64,000 nt of DNA from Roseiarcus sp963770035 (GTDB lineage Bacteria > Pseudomonadota > Alphaproteobacteria > Rhizobiales > Beijerinckiaceae). Location of the stretch: NCBI GenBank assembly GCA_963770035.1, contig CAVYON010000031.1:62001-126000 (forward strand), read 5' to 3'. Positions 26,573 through 35,945 of this stretch are shown in pieces (position 1 is the first letter of the stretch; the number at the start of each line of letters is the position of its first letter). A program made the translations under genes and the position numbers. The notes beneath the pieces were generated by a model. That model saw nothing but the letters and a program-made list of their open reading frames with translations, was not told where the DNA came from and ran no database searches.

Positions 26573-28298
26573 TTATTCGCTCTTGGCTCCAGCGGCCTCC
26601 TTCGGCCGGCCGTCTTTCGGCCTGACGCCCATCCGCTCCGCCTCATCCTTCAGTTCGCGGCGCAGGATCTTGCCGATCGGCGAACGCGGCAGGGTCTCGC
26701 GGAATTCGACATGACGCGGCGTCTTGTAGCCGGTAAGATGCTGGCGGCAGTGGGCGATGATCTGAGCGTCGGTCACGGCGGCGTCCTTGCGCACGACCAC
26801 GATCTTGACCGCCTCGCCGGACCTCGCGTCCGGCACGCCGACCGCGCCCACCTCGTGCACCCCGGGGTGGGCCATCACCACGTCCTCGATCTCGTTCGGA
26901 TAGACGTTGAAGCCGGAGACGAGGATCATGTCCTTCTTCCGGTCGACGATGGTGAGGGAACCGCGCTCGTCGATCCGGGCGATGTCGCCGGTCTTCAGGT
27001 AGCCGTCCTCGGTCATCACCAGGGCCGTTTCCTCCGGCTTCATCCAGTAGCCGGCCATCACCTGCGGCCCCTTGATGCAGAGTTCGCCGGCCTCTCCGAA
27101 GGGAACGTCGCGCCCGTCCGTGTCGCGGATGGCGATGTCGGTCGAGGGCACGGGCAGCCCGATCGCGCCGGTGTAGTTTTCGACTGTCAGCGGGTTGATC
27201 GTGGCGATCGGCGAGGTCTCGGTCAGTCCGTAGCCTTCGATCAGCGGCCTGCCGGTCACCTGTTTCCAGTGCTCGGCGACAACGCTCTGGACCGCCATCC
27301 CGCCCGCAACGGCGACACGCAGGCGGGAGAAATCGAGGCGCAGAAAGTCTGGATCGTTCAGGAGCCCGTTGAACAGCGTGTTGACGCCGCTAATGATCGT
27401 GAAGGGCGTCTCCGCCAGCGCCTTGACGAACCCCCGGATGTCACGCGGATCGGGGATCAAGAGATTTTGGGCGCCGATCATCATCGGGACGAAGGCGTTC
27501 ACCGTCAGCGCAAATACGTGATAGAGCGGCAGCGCCGTCACGAAGACCTCGCCGCCGGGTCCGACCACCGGCGCGATCCAGGCCGCGACCTGCTGCAGGT
27601 TGGCGATCATGTTGCGATGGGTCAGCATCGCCCCTTTGGGAATGCCCGTCGTCCCGCCCGTGTATTGCAGGAAGGCGAGATCGGTCGGCTCGATCTTCGG
27701 CAGCTCCACCTTGCGGCGTCGTCCAAGGGAAAGCGCCCGCTTGAACCGCACGGCCTGGGGCAGGCGCCATGGCGGAACGGCCCGCCGGATTCGGCGGACG
27801 ACCAGATTGGCGACGAGGCCGCGCGCTCCGACCAAGTCGCCGACCGCGGTCACGATCACGCTCCTGACGCTCGTGCCCTCGATCGCCTTCTCCAGAGTCT
27901 GCGCGAAGTTCTCGAGCACGACAATCGCTTCGGCGCCCGAGTTCGGCGAGCTGATGATGGAGCTCGCGCGGCGAATAGAGCGGATTGCAGTTGACGATGA
28001 CGAAACCGGCCCTGAGGGCGCCGAACAGCGCGACCGGATATTGCAGCAGGTTCGGCATCATCAGCGCGACCCGCGCTTCGCGTTCAAGCTCCGCCACGGC
28101 GACGAGATAGGCGGCGAAGGCGCGCGACTGGGCGTCGAGCTCGCCGTAGGTCATCGTCCGCTTCATGCCGATATAGGCGACGCGATCGCGGTAGCGCTCG
28201 ACGCTTGCGGCAAAGAAGTCTCCGAGCGAGCCGTAGGCCGTCGGATTGATGTCGGCCGGAACCCCCTCGGGATAGGACTTCAGCCAGATCCGTTCCAT
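26573..28298 (-). CDS. fadD: long-chain fatty acyl-CoA synthetase, frameshifted near 27937-27942
   Basis: About 574 aa when one extra base near 27940 is ignored; the start ATG is at 28296-28298 (MERIWLKSYPEGVPADI, the usual FadD N-terminus). Motifs: P-loop QYTGGTTGIPKGAMLTH, EGYGLTETSP, LKTGDIARIDERGSL, DRKKDMILVSGFNVYPNE, and the C-terminal RSPIGKILRREL with the catalytic Lys. It converts free fatty acids to acyl-CoA at the membrane. It starts 20 bp downstream of the fatty acyl-CoA reductase gene, consistent with one operon feeding or scavenging acyl-CoA. Confidence 0.9.
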
Positions 28299-28318
28299 TG
28301 CGACCCTCGCTGCCGCCG

Positions 28319-30304
28319 TCAGATGTGCAGGCCCTTCAGGATTTGCGTGAAGGCGATCTGATCCGCGTTCGGCGCGATTTCGCCTTCCTTTTCGCCGCGC
28401 GCCGCGGCGCTCTCCGGAAACATCCGGAAAGCCGTATTGAGAAGAATCCGGCCCATGTTGGGCGCGATCGCCTGAACCGCCTGGCCGAACCGGCCAAGCC
28501 GCGTCGCCACCCGCGCGGGACGGTCGATGATCGCCTCGACCGCAAGGGCCGCCGCCTCGTCGGCGTCGAGCGTCGGCACATGCTGATAGAGCTTGGTCGG
28601 CGCGATCATCTCGGTGCGCACCAGCGGCATATTGACGTTGGTGAAGGCGACGCCGCGGTCGAGAAACTCGCTCGCCGCGCAGTTCGACCAGGCTTCCAGC
28701 GCCGACTTCGAGCCGACGTAGGCGGAAAAGCGCGGCGCGGTGGTCAAGACGCCGATCGAGGAGATGTTGACGACATGGCCGGATCGGCGCTCCGCCATGC
28801 CGGGCAGGAAGCCCATCGTGATCTGAACGGGCGCCAGATAGTTGATCCGCATCAGCCGTTCGACGTCGTGCAGCCGATCGTAGGAGTTCTCCACGGCGCG
28901 GCGGATCGAGCGGCCGGCGTTGTTGATGAGAATGTCGATCCCGCCATGCTCGGCCATGATCCGCTCGATCATCGCCCCGCACTGCGTCGGGTCGGAGATG
29001 TCGGCGCTGTACGTCTCGAGCTCGAGGCCCTGGACGGCGAATTCCTCGCGCGCCAGGTCGAGTTTCTCCACGTCGCGCGCGACGATCAGCGTCTTGGCGC
29101 CGGCTTTGGCGAGGCGGTAGGCGATCGCCTTGCCGATGCCGGACGAGCCGCCGGTGATGAGCACGCGCTTGCCCTTGACCGCGCCGCCGAGCGAGCGATC
29201 GACGAACAGGGCGGGATCGAGATGGCGCTCCCAATAGTCCCACAGGCGCCAGGCGTAATCCTCGAAGGCCGGGACCTCGATCCCGGCGGGTCGCAAGAGC
29301 TTCTGCGTCTCGCGGCAGTCGAACCGGGTCGGGTAGTTGACGAACATGAAGACGTCGTCCGGCAGCCCGAGCTCCTTCATCATCATCTTGCGCATGCGGC
29401 GGAACGGGGTCAGCGCCATCAGCCCGCGCATCAGCGCCGGCGGGGCGAAGCCGAATAGGCCCGCATTGACGCGCATCGTGAAAGGCGGCGCATGCGCAGC
29501 CTTGGCGATCGCGTTCAGCATGTCGCCGACCCGCATCGGGCTTGGATCGGTGAGATGGAAAGTGCGGCCGTCGAGGCCGTCGAGATGGGCGAGATGGTCC
29601 ATCGCCGCGACGATGAAGTCGACCGGGACGACGTTGATCCGGCCGCCCTCGATGCCGATCATCGGGACCCAGGAAGGCAGGGCGTCACGCAGCTTCTGGA
29701 TCAGCTTGAAGAAGTAATAGGGTCCGTCGATCTTGTCGATCTCGCCGGTCCTGGAATCGCCGACCACGATGCCGGGCCGGTAGATCCGCCAGGCGATCTC
29801 CGTCGCGGCCCGCACCAGGCCCTCGCCCTTGTGCTTGGACGAGTAATATGGGTGTTCGAGGCCGCGCGCCTCCTCGAACATGTCCTCGCGGAACACGCCG
29901 TCGTAGAGACCGGCCGCGGCGATCGAGCTGACGTGGTGAAAGCATCCCGCCTTGACGCTCTTGGCGAAGGCGAGCGCGTTGGCGACGCCCGCGACGTTGG
30001 CGGCGACGACGACCGACGGTTCGGCCTTGAGGTCATAGACGGCGGCGAGGTGGAAGAAGTGATCGACCTTGCCCTTGAGCTTTTGCGCGTCCTTCGCCGA
30101 CACGCCAAGGTCGGCCCGTGAGATATCGCCCTCTATGAATTTCACCCGCTCGGCGCCCGCGCCCCAGAACGCTCTCAGACCCTCGATGAGTTCGGGCGTG
30201 GGCTGGTAGACCAGCAAGTTGATTGTCTCGTGGTTTCTTTCCAGGAGACGCCGAACCAAACGCCTGCCGATGAATCCGGTTCCGCCAGTGACGAATGCGC
30301 TCAT
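28319..30304 (-). CDS. two-domain fatty acyl-CoA reductase (alcohol-forming, Maqu_2507-like)
   Basis: 661 aa, intact. Residues 1 to about 375 are an extended SDR/male-sterility-type reductase (VTGGTGFIGRRLVRRLLER, FHHVSSIAAAGLYDGVF, YRPGIVVGDSRTGEIDKIDG). Residues about 380-661 are a second, classical SDR (LITGGSSGIGKAIAY, NNAGRSIRRAVENSYDR, VNISSIGVLTTAPRFSAY). The same order, size and motifs occur in the Marinobacter Maqu_2507 reductase, which reduces acyl-CoA to fatty aldehyde and then to fatty alcohol with NADPH. It suggests fatty alcohol or wax-ester chemistry; a wax synthase is not in the window. Confidence 0.88.
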   Translation of the reverse strand: MSAFVTGGTGFIGRRLVRRLLERNHETINLLVYQPTPELIEGLRAFWGAGAERVKFIEGDISRADLGVSAKDAQKLKGKVDHFFHLAAVYDLKAEPSVVVAANVAGVANALAFAKSVKAGCFHHVSSIAAAGLYDGVFREDMFEEARGLEHPYYSSKHKGEGLVRAATEIAWRIYRPGIVVGDSRTGEIDKIDGPYYFFKLIQKLRDALPSWVPMIGIEGGRINVVPVDFIVAAMDHLAHLDGLDGRTFHLTDPSPMRVGDMLNAIAKAAHAPPFTMRVNAGLFGFAPPALMRGLMALTPFRRMRKMMMKELGLPDDVFMFVNYPTRFDCRETQKLLRPAGIEVPAFEDYAWRLWDYWERHLDPALFVDRSLGGAVKGKRVLITGGSSGIGKAIAYRLAKAGAKTLIVARDVEKLDLAREEFAVQGLELETYSADISDPTQCGAMIERIMAEHGGIDILINNAGRSIRRAVENSYDRLHDVERLMRINYLAPVQITMGFLPGMAERRSGHVVNISSIGVLTTAPRFSAYVGSKSALEAWSNCAASEFLDRGVAFTNVNMPLVRTEMIAPTKLYQHVPTLDADEAAALAVEAIIDRPARVATRLGRFGQAVQAIAPNMGRILLNTAFRMFPESAAARGEKEGEIAPNADQIAFTQILKGLHI

Positions 30305-30345
30305 GAGCCTTCCTCTCCCCTCGGCCGCTGTGTAGCGGATAACTC

Positions 30346-30383
30346 TAGAATGGGCCGCCTAGAACTTTGGGCGGCGAATTCTA
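30346..30383. promoter_or_regulatory. imperfect inverted repeat between reductase and phasin genes
   Basis: TAGAATGGGCCGCC (30346-30359) is mirrored by GGCGGCGAATTCTA (30370-30383) with a short mismatched block, in the 132-bp divergent promoter region. A third GGGCGGCG word follows at 30405. It could be an operator coordinating the two transcripts; no matching regulator is shown. Confidence 0.4.
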
Positions 30384-30436
30384 AAATCCTATGCTGATAT
30401 GGGCGGCGTACAAGGCGGATTGGCCGCCCAGACGAC

Positions 30437-30871
30437 ATGAGGATGGTCATGCCAAAGAAACTGAAAGAACTCGCCAACGAGGCGACGGAAAACCAGCTGG
30501 CGGTGAGAATCCGCGAATCCGCCAGTCAGATCTGGCTCGCCGGCCTCGGCGCGTTCGCCAAGGCCCAGCAGGAAGGCGTGAAGATGTTCGAGGCGCTGGT
30601 CGAGGAAGGCGAGAAGGTCCAGGAAAAGACCAAGACCGCTGCCGACGAGCGGCTGACCGAGATGCGCGCCAAGGCGACGGGAACGTGGGATAAGCTCGAG
30701 CAGGTGTTCGAGGATCGGGTTGCGCGCGCGCTGCACAGCCTGAGCGTGCCGAGCCGTCAGGATATCGATGCGCTCACCAAGCGGGTCGCGGAGCTGACCG
30801 AGATCGCCAAGAAGCTTTCGGCCGACGAAGATCACGGCCGCGCGCGGACGCCCAAGGCGAAAGCCGAATAG
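30437..30871 (+). CDS. phasin, PHA granule-associated protein (PhaF/PhaI type)
   Basis: 144 aa from ATG 30437 or 30449. The PhaI/PhaF pattern is clear: an N-terminal amphipathic helix with IWLAGLGAFAKAQQEG (residues about 34-49), a long Lys/Glu-rich coiled coil, VFEDRVARALHSLSVPSRQD and a leucine-zipper-like DIDALTKRVAELTEIAKKL, then a Lys/Ala-rich tail. Such proteins coat polyhydroxyalkanoate or lipid granules. Next to a fatty acyl-CoA reductase and a patatin, a coat for neutral-lipid granules is equally possible. Confidence 0.88.
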   Translation: MRMVMPKKLKELANEATENQLAVRIRESASQIWLAGLGAFAKAQQEGVKMFEALVEEGEKVQEKTKTAADERLTEMRAKATGTWDKLEQVFEDRVARALHSLSVPSRQDIDALTKRVAELTEIAKKLSADEDHGRARTPKAKAE

Positions 30872-30943
30872 GGCCGAAGTACGTGCTTGCGAGGTTGACG
30901 CGCCGGACTCGCGCCAGAGCAGCGGTCCGAACGGAGCGGTCTC

Positions 30944-32212
30944 ATGAGCAAGCGGCGCCGGAACGGTAAAGTCGGGATCGCCCTCGCGGGAGGCGGTCCC
31001 CTCGGCGGCATCTACGAGATTGGCGCGCTGGTGGCGCTCGAGGAGGCGTTGCGCGGCGTTCACTTGACCGATCTCGACCTTTACGTCGGCGTGAGCGCTG
31101 GCGCGTTCATCGCGGCAGGGCTGGCCAACGGCATCGGCCCGCGGGAAATGCACGCCATGTTCATTCTCGACCGGTCGCATCAGGACCCGTTCGAGCCTGC
31201 GCTGCTCCTGCGGCCGGCGTTCGGCGAGTTCTTGAGCCGGATGATGATGGCGCCGGGGCTGATGCAGGGCGCGCTCATCGCCTATGCCGCCGCCGCGCCG
31301 GTGCGGGGCTTCTTCGAGTCCTTCGCTCGGCTCACCCACGGACTGCCGAACGGCCTGTTCGACAACAACGCGGTCGCCAGGTATCTGGCGCGCCTTTTCA
31401 GCCAGCCGGGCCGCACCAACGATTTCCGCGAGCTGCCGCACAGGCTCTTCATCGTCGCGGCCGACCTCGACACCGGCAAGGCGACGCCGTTCGGCGCCCC
31501 CGGCTTCGATCATGTGCCGATCTCGGAGGCGGTGAAGGCGAGCGCGGCCTTGCCAGGCCTCTATCCGCCGGCGCGCATCGACGGCCACGACTATGTCGAC
31601 GGGGCGCTGAAGAAGACGCTGCACGCATCAGTGGCGCTGAGGGAAGGCGCGAAGCTCCTCTTCTGCATCAATCCGCTGGTGCCTTACGACGCCGAGCTCG
31701 CCGCCAGGTCCGGCGGCAAGCCGAGGCCGCTCGCCGAGCGCGGTCTCCTGACCGTGCTGTCGCAGACCTTCCGCGCCCTCATCCATTCGCGCCTGCGGAT
31801 CGGCATGGAGCGCTATGCGGCCGAGTTCCCGGATGCCGACATGGTGCTGTTCGAGCCGGCGCGCGACGACGACGTCATCTTCTTCGCCAACATCTTCAGC
31901 TATTCGGACCGGCGACGGCTCGCCGAACACGCCTACCGCCATACGCTGCGAGAGCTCGAGCGGCGGGCGGCCGAGCTCGGACCCATTTTGGCTCGGCATG
32001 GCGTCGAAATCGACCGCGAAGCGCTCAAAGGACGCCTGCCGCGGCAAAGCGTCGCTGGCGGCGGAGGGCGGTTGTGGGATAGCGTGCGTCCGCTCGAACT
32101 CGCGCTCGGGGAGCTGGAAAAAGCCTTCGGACGAGACGAGCCCGAACGTCGGGAGGGGATGAAACGCGATGCCGCCAAAGCCGCCCCGCAGGACGCGCGA
32201 GCGCATCCTTGA
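30944..32212 (+). CDS. patatin-like phospholipase/lipid hydrolase
   Basis: 422 aa. Patatin landmarks: oxyanion loop AGGGPLGG (residues 15-22), nucleophile Ser51 in YVGVSAGAF, and the catalytic Asp219 in YVDGALKK (DGA in place of DGG). The Ser-Asp dyad is complete. The family releases fatty acids from membrane lipids or triglycerides. The last 44 bp overlap the next gene, a TetR regulator, so the two are translationally coupled. Position after the phasin suggests lipolysis at a storage granule (inference). Confidence 0.9.
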   Translation: MSKRRRNGKVGIALAGGGPLGGIYEIGALVALEEALRGVHLTDLDLYVGVSAGAFIAAGLANGIGPREMHAMFILDRSHQDPFEPALLLRPAFGEFLSRMMMAPGLMQGALIAYAAAAPVRGFFESFARLTHGLPNGLFDNNAVARYLARLFSQPGRTNDFRELPHRLFIVAADLDTGKATPFGAPGFDHVPISEAVKASAALPGLYPPARIDGHDYVDGALKKTLHASVALREGAKLLFCINPLVPYDAELAARSGGKPRPLAERGLLTVLSQTFRALIHSRLRIGMERYAAEFPDADMVLFEPARDDDVIFFANIFSYSDRRRLAEHAYRHTLRELERRAAELGPILARHGVEIDREALKGRLPRQSVAGGGGRLWDSVRPLELALGELEKAFGRDEPERREGMKRDAAKAAPQDARAHP

Positions 32213-32813
32213 GACGGCGCTTCGAATGTTCAACGAACTCGGCGAACCTTCGGTGGCGACAACGGCGATCGCCTTCGAGATGGGGATCAGCCCCGGCAAT
32301 CTCTATTATCACTACCGTTCCAAGGAGGCGATCGTCGCCGATCTCTTCGCCGCCTTCCGGCACGAGATCGAGATCACGCTGGCCGCGCCCGAAAAGCGTC
32401 TGCCCAACGCCGAGGACTGTTGGCTGTTTTTGCACCTGGTGTTCGAGGCGATCTGGAAGTACCGCTTCATCTACCGGGACATCAACGACCTCGTCGGCCG
32501 TTATCGCGGCATCGGGCCGCAGTTTCGCCGCGTCCTCGCCCACAAGATCCGGGTCGTCGAGCAGATCCTCGCCGGTCTGGTCAAGGGCGGACAGATGCGC
32601 GCCGCGCCCGCCGAGCTTGCGACGCTGGCGCAGAACATCGTGCTGGTGGCGAGCTACTGGATGTCGTTCGAGAACGCCTGCGATCCGCGCGCCGGCAAGG
32701 ATGGACGCACGCTCGGCCGGGGGGCCTTTCACGTCATCGCGCTCGCCGCGCCCTATCTCGAGCCGCGCGAGCGTGAGCTTTTCGATCAACTCGCCAAACG
32801 GTACATCGCCTGA
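32169..32813 (+). CDS. TetR/AcrR family regulator
   Basis: 214 aa. The HTH is seen at residues about 26-55 (EPSVATTAIAFEMGISPGNL followed by YYHYRSKEAIVADLF), the invariant TetR recognition helix. The start ATG lies inside the patatin gene and is preceded by GGGGATGAAACGCG. It ends 9 bp before the TPR gene. It probably regulates the lipid cluster, perhaps sensing acyl-CoA or free fatty acid, but no clear operator was found beyond the inverted repeat near 30.36 kb. Confidence 0.9.
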   Translation: MPPKPPRRTRERILETALRMFNELGEPSVATTAIAFEMGISPGNLYYHYRSKEAIVADLFAAFRHEIEITLAAPEKRLPNAEDCWLFLHLVFEAIWKYRFIYRDINDLVGRYRGIGPQFRRVLAHKIRVVEQILAGLVKGGQMRAAPAELATLAQNIVLVASYWMSFENACDPRAGKDGRTLGRGAFHVIALAAPYLEPRERELFDQLAKRYIA

Positions 32814-32822
32814 GGAGCTTCA

Positions 32823-33674
32823 ATGGCCACCGCAGCCTGGAAAAAGTTTCCCTACAACTCCTCCCGCTACGCCTACTTGGGCGCGGCGCTGAAGGCGGCC
32901 TGGCCGGAGCTGCACCGGGGCGACTGCGAGCCGTTTCCCGATATGGCTTTCCTCGAGGCGATCTTCGCCCGGCGCCCGCAGCTCAGGAGCGCGCACGACG
33001 CTCAGACGATCGCCGAGCTTTTGCAGGAGGCCTGGCGCGCCTACCATCGCGGCGATTTCGGCGCGGCGGTCGAGCAGGGTTCGGCGCTCGGGCCGATCGG
33101 CGCCAACCCCGCCAACAAGGCGGCCAACATCTACGCGACCTACCTTGAGAGCGAGAGCGAGGCCAAGCGCGAGCTGCTGCTCGCCTCCGCCGCACGCGCC
33201 ATGGCGCTTCAGGCCCTCGCGCCCGACTTCCCCAACGCCTTTTATTTCCACGCCCAGGCGCTCGGCCGCTACGCGCAGGAAGTCTCGATCGTCAAGGCGC
33301 TGGCGGAAGGGACCGGCGGCAAGGTGAAGGCGAGCCTCGACAAGGCGATCGCCCTCGCTCCCAGGCATGCCGAGGCGCATATTGCGCTCGGCGCCTATCA
33401 CGCCGAGATCGTCAGCAAGGTCGGCGGCACGCTGGCGAAGTTGACCTACGGCGCGACCCGGGACGAGGCGGTCAAGCATTATGCGCTCGCCCGCAAGCTC
33501 CTGCCCGAATCCGCCATCGCCCGGATCGAGGAGGCCAACGGCCTCGTCCTCTTGTTCGGCAAGTCGAAACTCGCCGAGGCGGAGGAGCTCTACAAGAAGG
33601 CCGCCAACTGCCCCGCCCTCGACGCGATGCAGAAGCTCGACGCCGAACACGCGCGCGAGGAGGCGGACGGGTAG
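32823..33674 (+). CDS. TPR-like hypothetical protein
   Basis: 283 aa, rich in Ala and helical. It shows loosely spaced TPR-type helix pairs: LLQEAWRAYHRGDFGAAVEQ, ALQALAPDFPNAFYFHAQAL, ALAPRHAEAHIALGAYHAEI and LVLLFGKSKLAEAEELYKKA. There is no signal peptide or membrane span. It is the last gene of the phasin-patatin-TetR group (9-bp gap), so it is probably a cytoplasmic scaffold for the same process. The exact role is unknown. Confidence 0.75.
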   Translation: MATAAWKKFPYNSSRYAYLGAALKAAWPELHRGDCEPFPDMAFLEAIFARRPQLRSAHDAQTIAELLQEAWRAYHRGDFGAAVEQGSALGPIGANPANKAANIYATYLESESEAKRELLLASAARAMALQALAPDFPNAFYFHAQALGRYAQEVSIVKALAEGTGGKVKASLDKAIALAPRHAEAHIALGAYHAEIVSKVGGTLAKLTYGATRDEAVKHYALARKLLPESAIARIEEANGLVLLFGKSKLAEAEELYKKAANCPALDAMQKLDAEHAREEADG

Positions 33675-34760
33675 CTCGCGGATCGACGCGACGAACCGCC
33701 ACGCTCGAGACTCGGCGATGAGCGAGAGATCCGGGGCCTCTGACACGGGGCGCAATCCGCCACATTTCCTGGCGTTTGACGGAGGCTGAAACGCGCCAAA
33801 AGAGGCGCGCAAGCGCGATGACTGGTGTTCGGGCGCGGCGTTTTTGAGCCGAAAACGGCGTTCCGGCCTGCCCGAACAGGCGCTTTAGCGACCCGCGGAC
33901 GCCGCCGATTTGGCGAGCGGGCCAATGAGATCAGAACGTTAGACCCGAGATTTTGACTCGCGACCCCCTCCGGCAAGCCCACTTGACACATTTCAACCAC
34001 ATTTTCTAAGGTCTGACAGCGCGATCCAGACCTCAGATCGCCGGTTGCGGCGGGTCGAAAGCGACCGCAGCGGACGGACGCCAACTCGGGGTCGCCGAGG
34101 ACGGTCAGAAGGAAAGCCGGCGGCGTCACGGGTTGAATTTTGGCCATCGAAATCAGACTACACCATAGTTCTGATTATCGCAAGCAAATGTTCGTCTCTC
34201 CTTCCTGGCGGAATGGAGCGGAATGCCCACGCTCACTCGCGCCCAGACGCCTGACAGACCATGGGGAGCGGCGACGAGTGATCGGGCCGACGACGGGCGC
34301 GGGCCCGCCCTCTCTAGGGGTTAGGCGTCGATGGCTTGGCGCCCGACCGGCAATGTCTCAAATGGGCGAATCCCGCCCTCGCAAAAGGAGAGCGTGAATT
34401 GCAGGACGCGACCTGTTGCGGCGGTTGCAGATCGCGAGCGTGGATGGCGCAAGTGGACAGGTAAGCGGCCGTGCGCTTGCGCCTCCGAGAGGATAAAGTT
34501 CTCTTCGTGTCGGCGCGCATTCATCGCGGCCCCACATCGCGACGCCCGGCCTGCGGACATTCGGTGGGGCCTATGCGAAACGCCTCCAGATACCAATCAA
34601 TTACCCTTGGACCGACGACAAGTCACCAAGGCAAATAGACAGGCGCCGCGGACTACTCCTCATCGCCCGTCAGTTGCCGCGACGCTTTGGGCGCCCTCAA
34701 CGCCATGTTATGGCTACCGTTGTCCATGACAATCTTTGCGGCGTTCGGGATGGCGCGCAG
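33675..34760. other. 1.09-kb region without a recognisable gene
   Basis: Short open frames occur on both strands but none shows a domain, start signals and codon pattern together. Visible structure: an inverted repeat TGTTCGGGC...GCCCGAACA (about 33825-33884), an ATCAGA...TCTGAT pair near 34152-34175, and two isolated TTGACA-like boxes. It separates the lipid cluster from the EamA transporter gene and may be decayed sequence. Confidence 0.55.
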
Positions 34761-35615
34761 GTGACAACTTTTGTTTGGGCGGCGGTGCTGGGCGCGGCGT
34801 TGCTGCACGCGCTTTGGAATTCGGTGGTCAAAAGCGCGGGCGACAAGTTCATGAGCTCGGCGCGCGTGGCCCTGTGGACCGGCGTCGTCGCCGTGTTTGT
34901 CAGCGTGATCACGCCGGCGCCGCTCGTGGCGTCACTACCGTATGTCATTGCGTCGGCGCTCATCCACGTCGTTTATTTCCTGCTGGTCGGGCGCCTCTAT
35001 CGCACCGCCGATTTGTCCGTCGCCTATCCGATGATGCGCGGTCTGGCGCCGCTCGTCGCGACGGCCATAGCTGCCATAACGCTGCGCGAGGCGCCAGCCG
35101 CGGGCGCGCTTGTCGGCGTGCTGGCGCTCGTTGCTGGTGTCGCCGCGATGGGTTTCTCGGGCCTCGCCCATCGGCGGATCGATCGTGCGACGATCATCGT
35201 AGCGCTCTGCAATTCGATGATTATCGCAACCTATTCGGTCGTGGATGGCGAAGGCGCCCGGCTCGCCGGACCCAGTGCGGCGCACGCCTTCGCCTACAAC
35301 GCCTGGTCGGACGGCCTGACGGCCGCACTTTATCTCCCGGTCGTGCTGGCGCTGCGGGGCAAATCCGCTGTCCCCGAATTGGTGCGTGATCCCCTGCGAA
35401 GCGCCTTTGCCGGCCTCGCCGCCTTTGGAGGATACGCGATCGTCGTCTGGGCGATGACGCAGGCGCCGATAGGAGCGGTGGCGGCGCTGCGGGAATCCTC
35501 CATTGTCTTCGCCGCGATCATCGGCGTGGCGGTGCTCGGCGAACCGTTCCGCGGCGCGCGCGCCGGGGCGGCGCTGCTGATTCTCGGCGGCGTGATCGCG
35601 TTGCGGCTCGCGTAA
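34761..35615 (+). CDS. EamA/DMT family exporter
   Basis: 284 aa from GTG 34761 (VTTFVWAAVLGAALLHALWN, the usual family start; an ATG at 34710 is possible). About ten hydrophobic helices, with the two-fold EamA repeat: LYRTADLSVAYPMMRGLAPL near the end of the first half and QAPIGAVAALRESSIVFAAI with GVAVLGEPFR in the second. This belongs to the drug/metabolite transporter superfamily, which usually exports amino acids or metabolites across the inner membrane. The substrate is unknown. Transcribed alone. Confidence 0.88.
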   Translation: MTTFVWAAVLGAALLHALWNSVVKSAGDKFMSSARVALWTGVVAVFVSVITPAPLVASLPYVIASALIHVVYFLLVGRLYRTADLSVAYPMMRGLAPLVATAIAAITLREAPAAGALVGVLALVAGVAAMGFSGLAHRRIDRATIIVALCNSMIIATYSVVDGEGARLAGPSAAHAFAYNAWSDGLTAALYLPVVLALRGKSAVPELVRDPLRSAFAGLAAFGGYAIVVWAMTQAPIGAVAALRESSIVFAAIIGVAVLGEPFRGARAGAALLILGGVIALRLA

Positions 35616-35640
35616 GGTCCTCCTTATCGTCGTAAGACCT

Positions 35641-35945
35641 GTCAAACGGAAGGCAAAGTCGTCCGTCCGCGTTCCGTATGGCGCATTGCCCTACCGGTTC
35701 ACGGGAGGACGCCGCGCTGGAGATTCTTCTTGTGGCCACGCGCCCGTCCAGGCGCTGGATCGTTTCGAAGGGATGGCCGATCAAGGAACTGGGACCAGCG
35801 AAGCCGGCCGCAAGGGAAGCTTTCGAAAGAAGCAGGGGTCCGCGGAAAAATTGGCGCAAAGCCCCTGGGCGTCTTCACCGACGGCAAGCGGCTCGACGAG
35901 GCGGGCGTCAAGGACACAATCGCGCACGCTCGCTTCATGTCTTAG
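35641..35945 (+). pseudogene. NUDIX hydrolase remnant with two frameshifts and truncated C-terminus
   Basis: Three frames must be joined: VRVPYGALPYRFT, then EDAALEILLVATRPSRRWIV and SKGWPIKELGPAKPAAREAF, then EEAGVRGKIGAKPLG. The shifts are at about 35704-35707 (extra G) and 35826-35830 (extra A). Together they give the NUDIX box GWPx(n)REAFEEAGVRGKIG of diphosphoinositol-polyphosphate-type hydrolases. No good start codon is seen, and the last third of the domain is missing before a stop that touches the end of the convergent phosphate transporter gene. Part of the damage may be sequencing error, but the truncation looks real. Confidence 0.7.

Noticed and set aside
33590..34147. A 185-codon minus-strand frame in the gap after the TPR gene
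   Set aside because: It overlaps the 3' end of the TPR gene, and its translation (Arg/Ser/Pro-rich, no domain) looks non-coding. No ribosome site.
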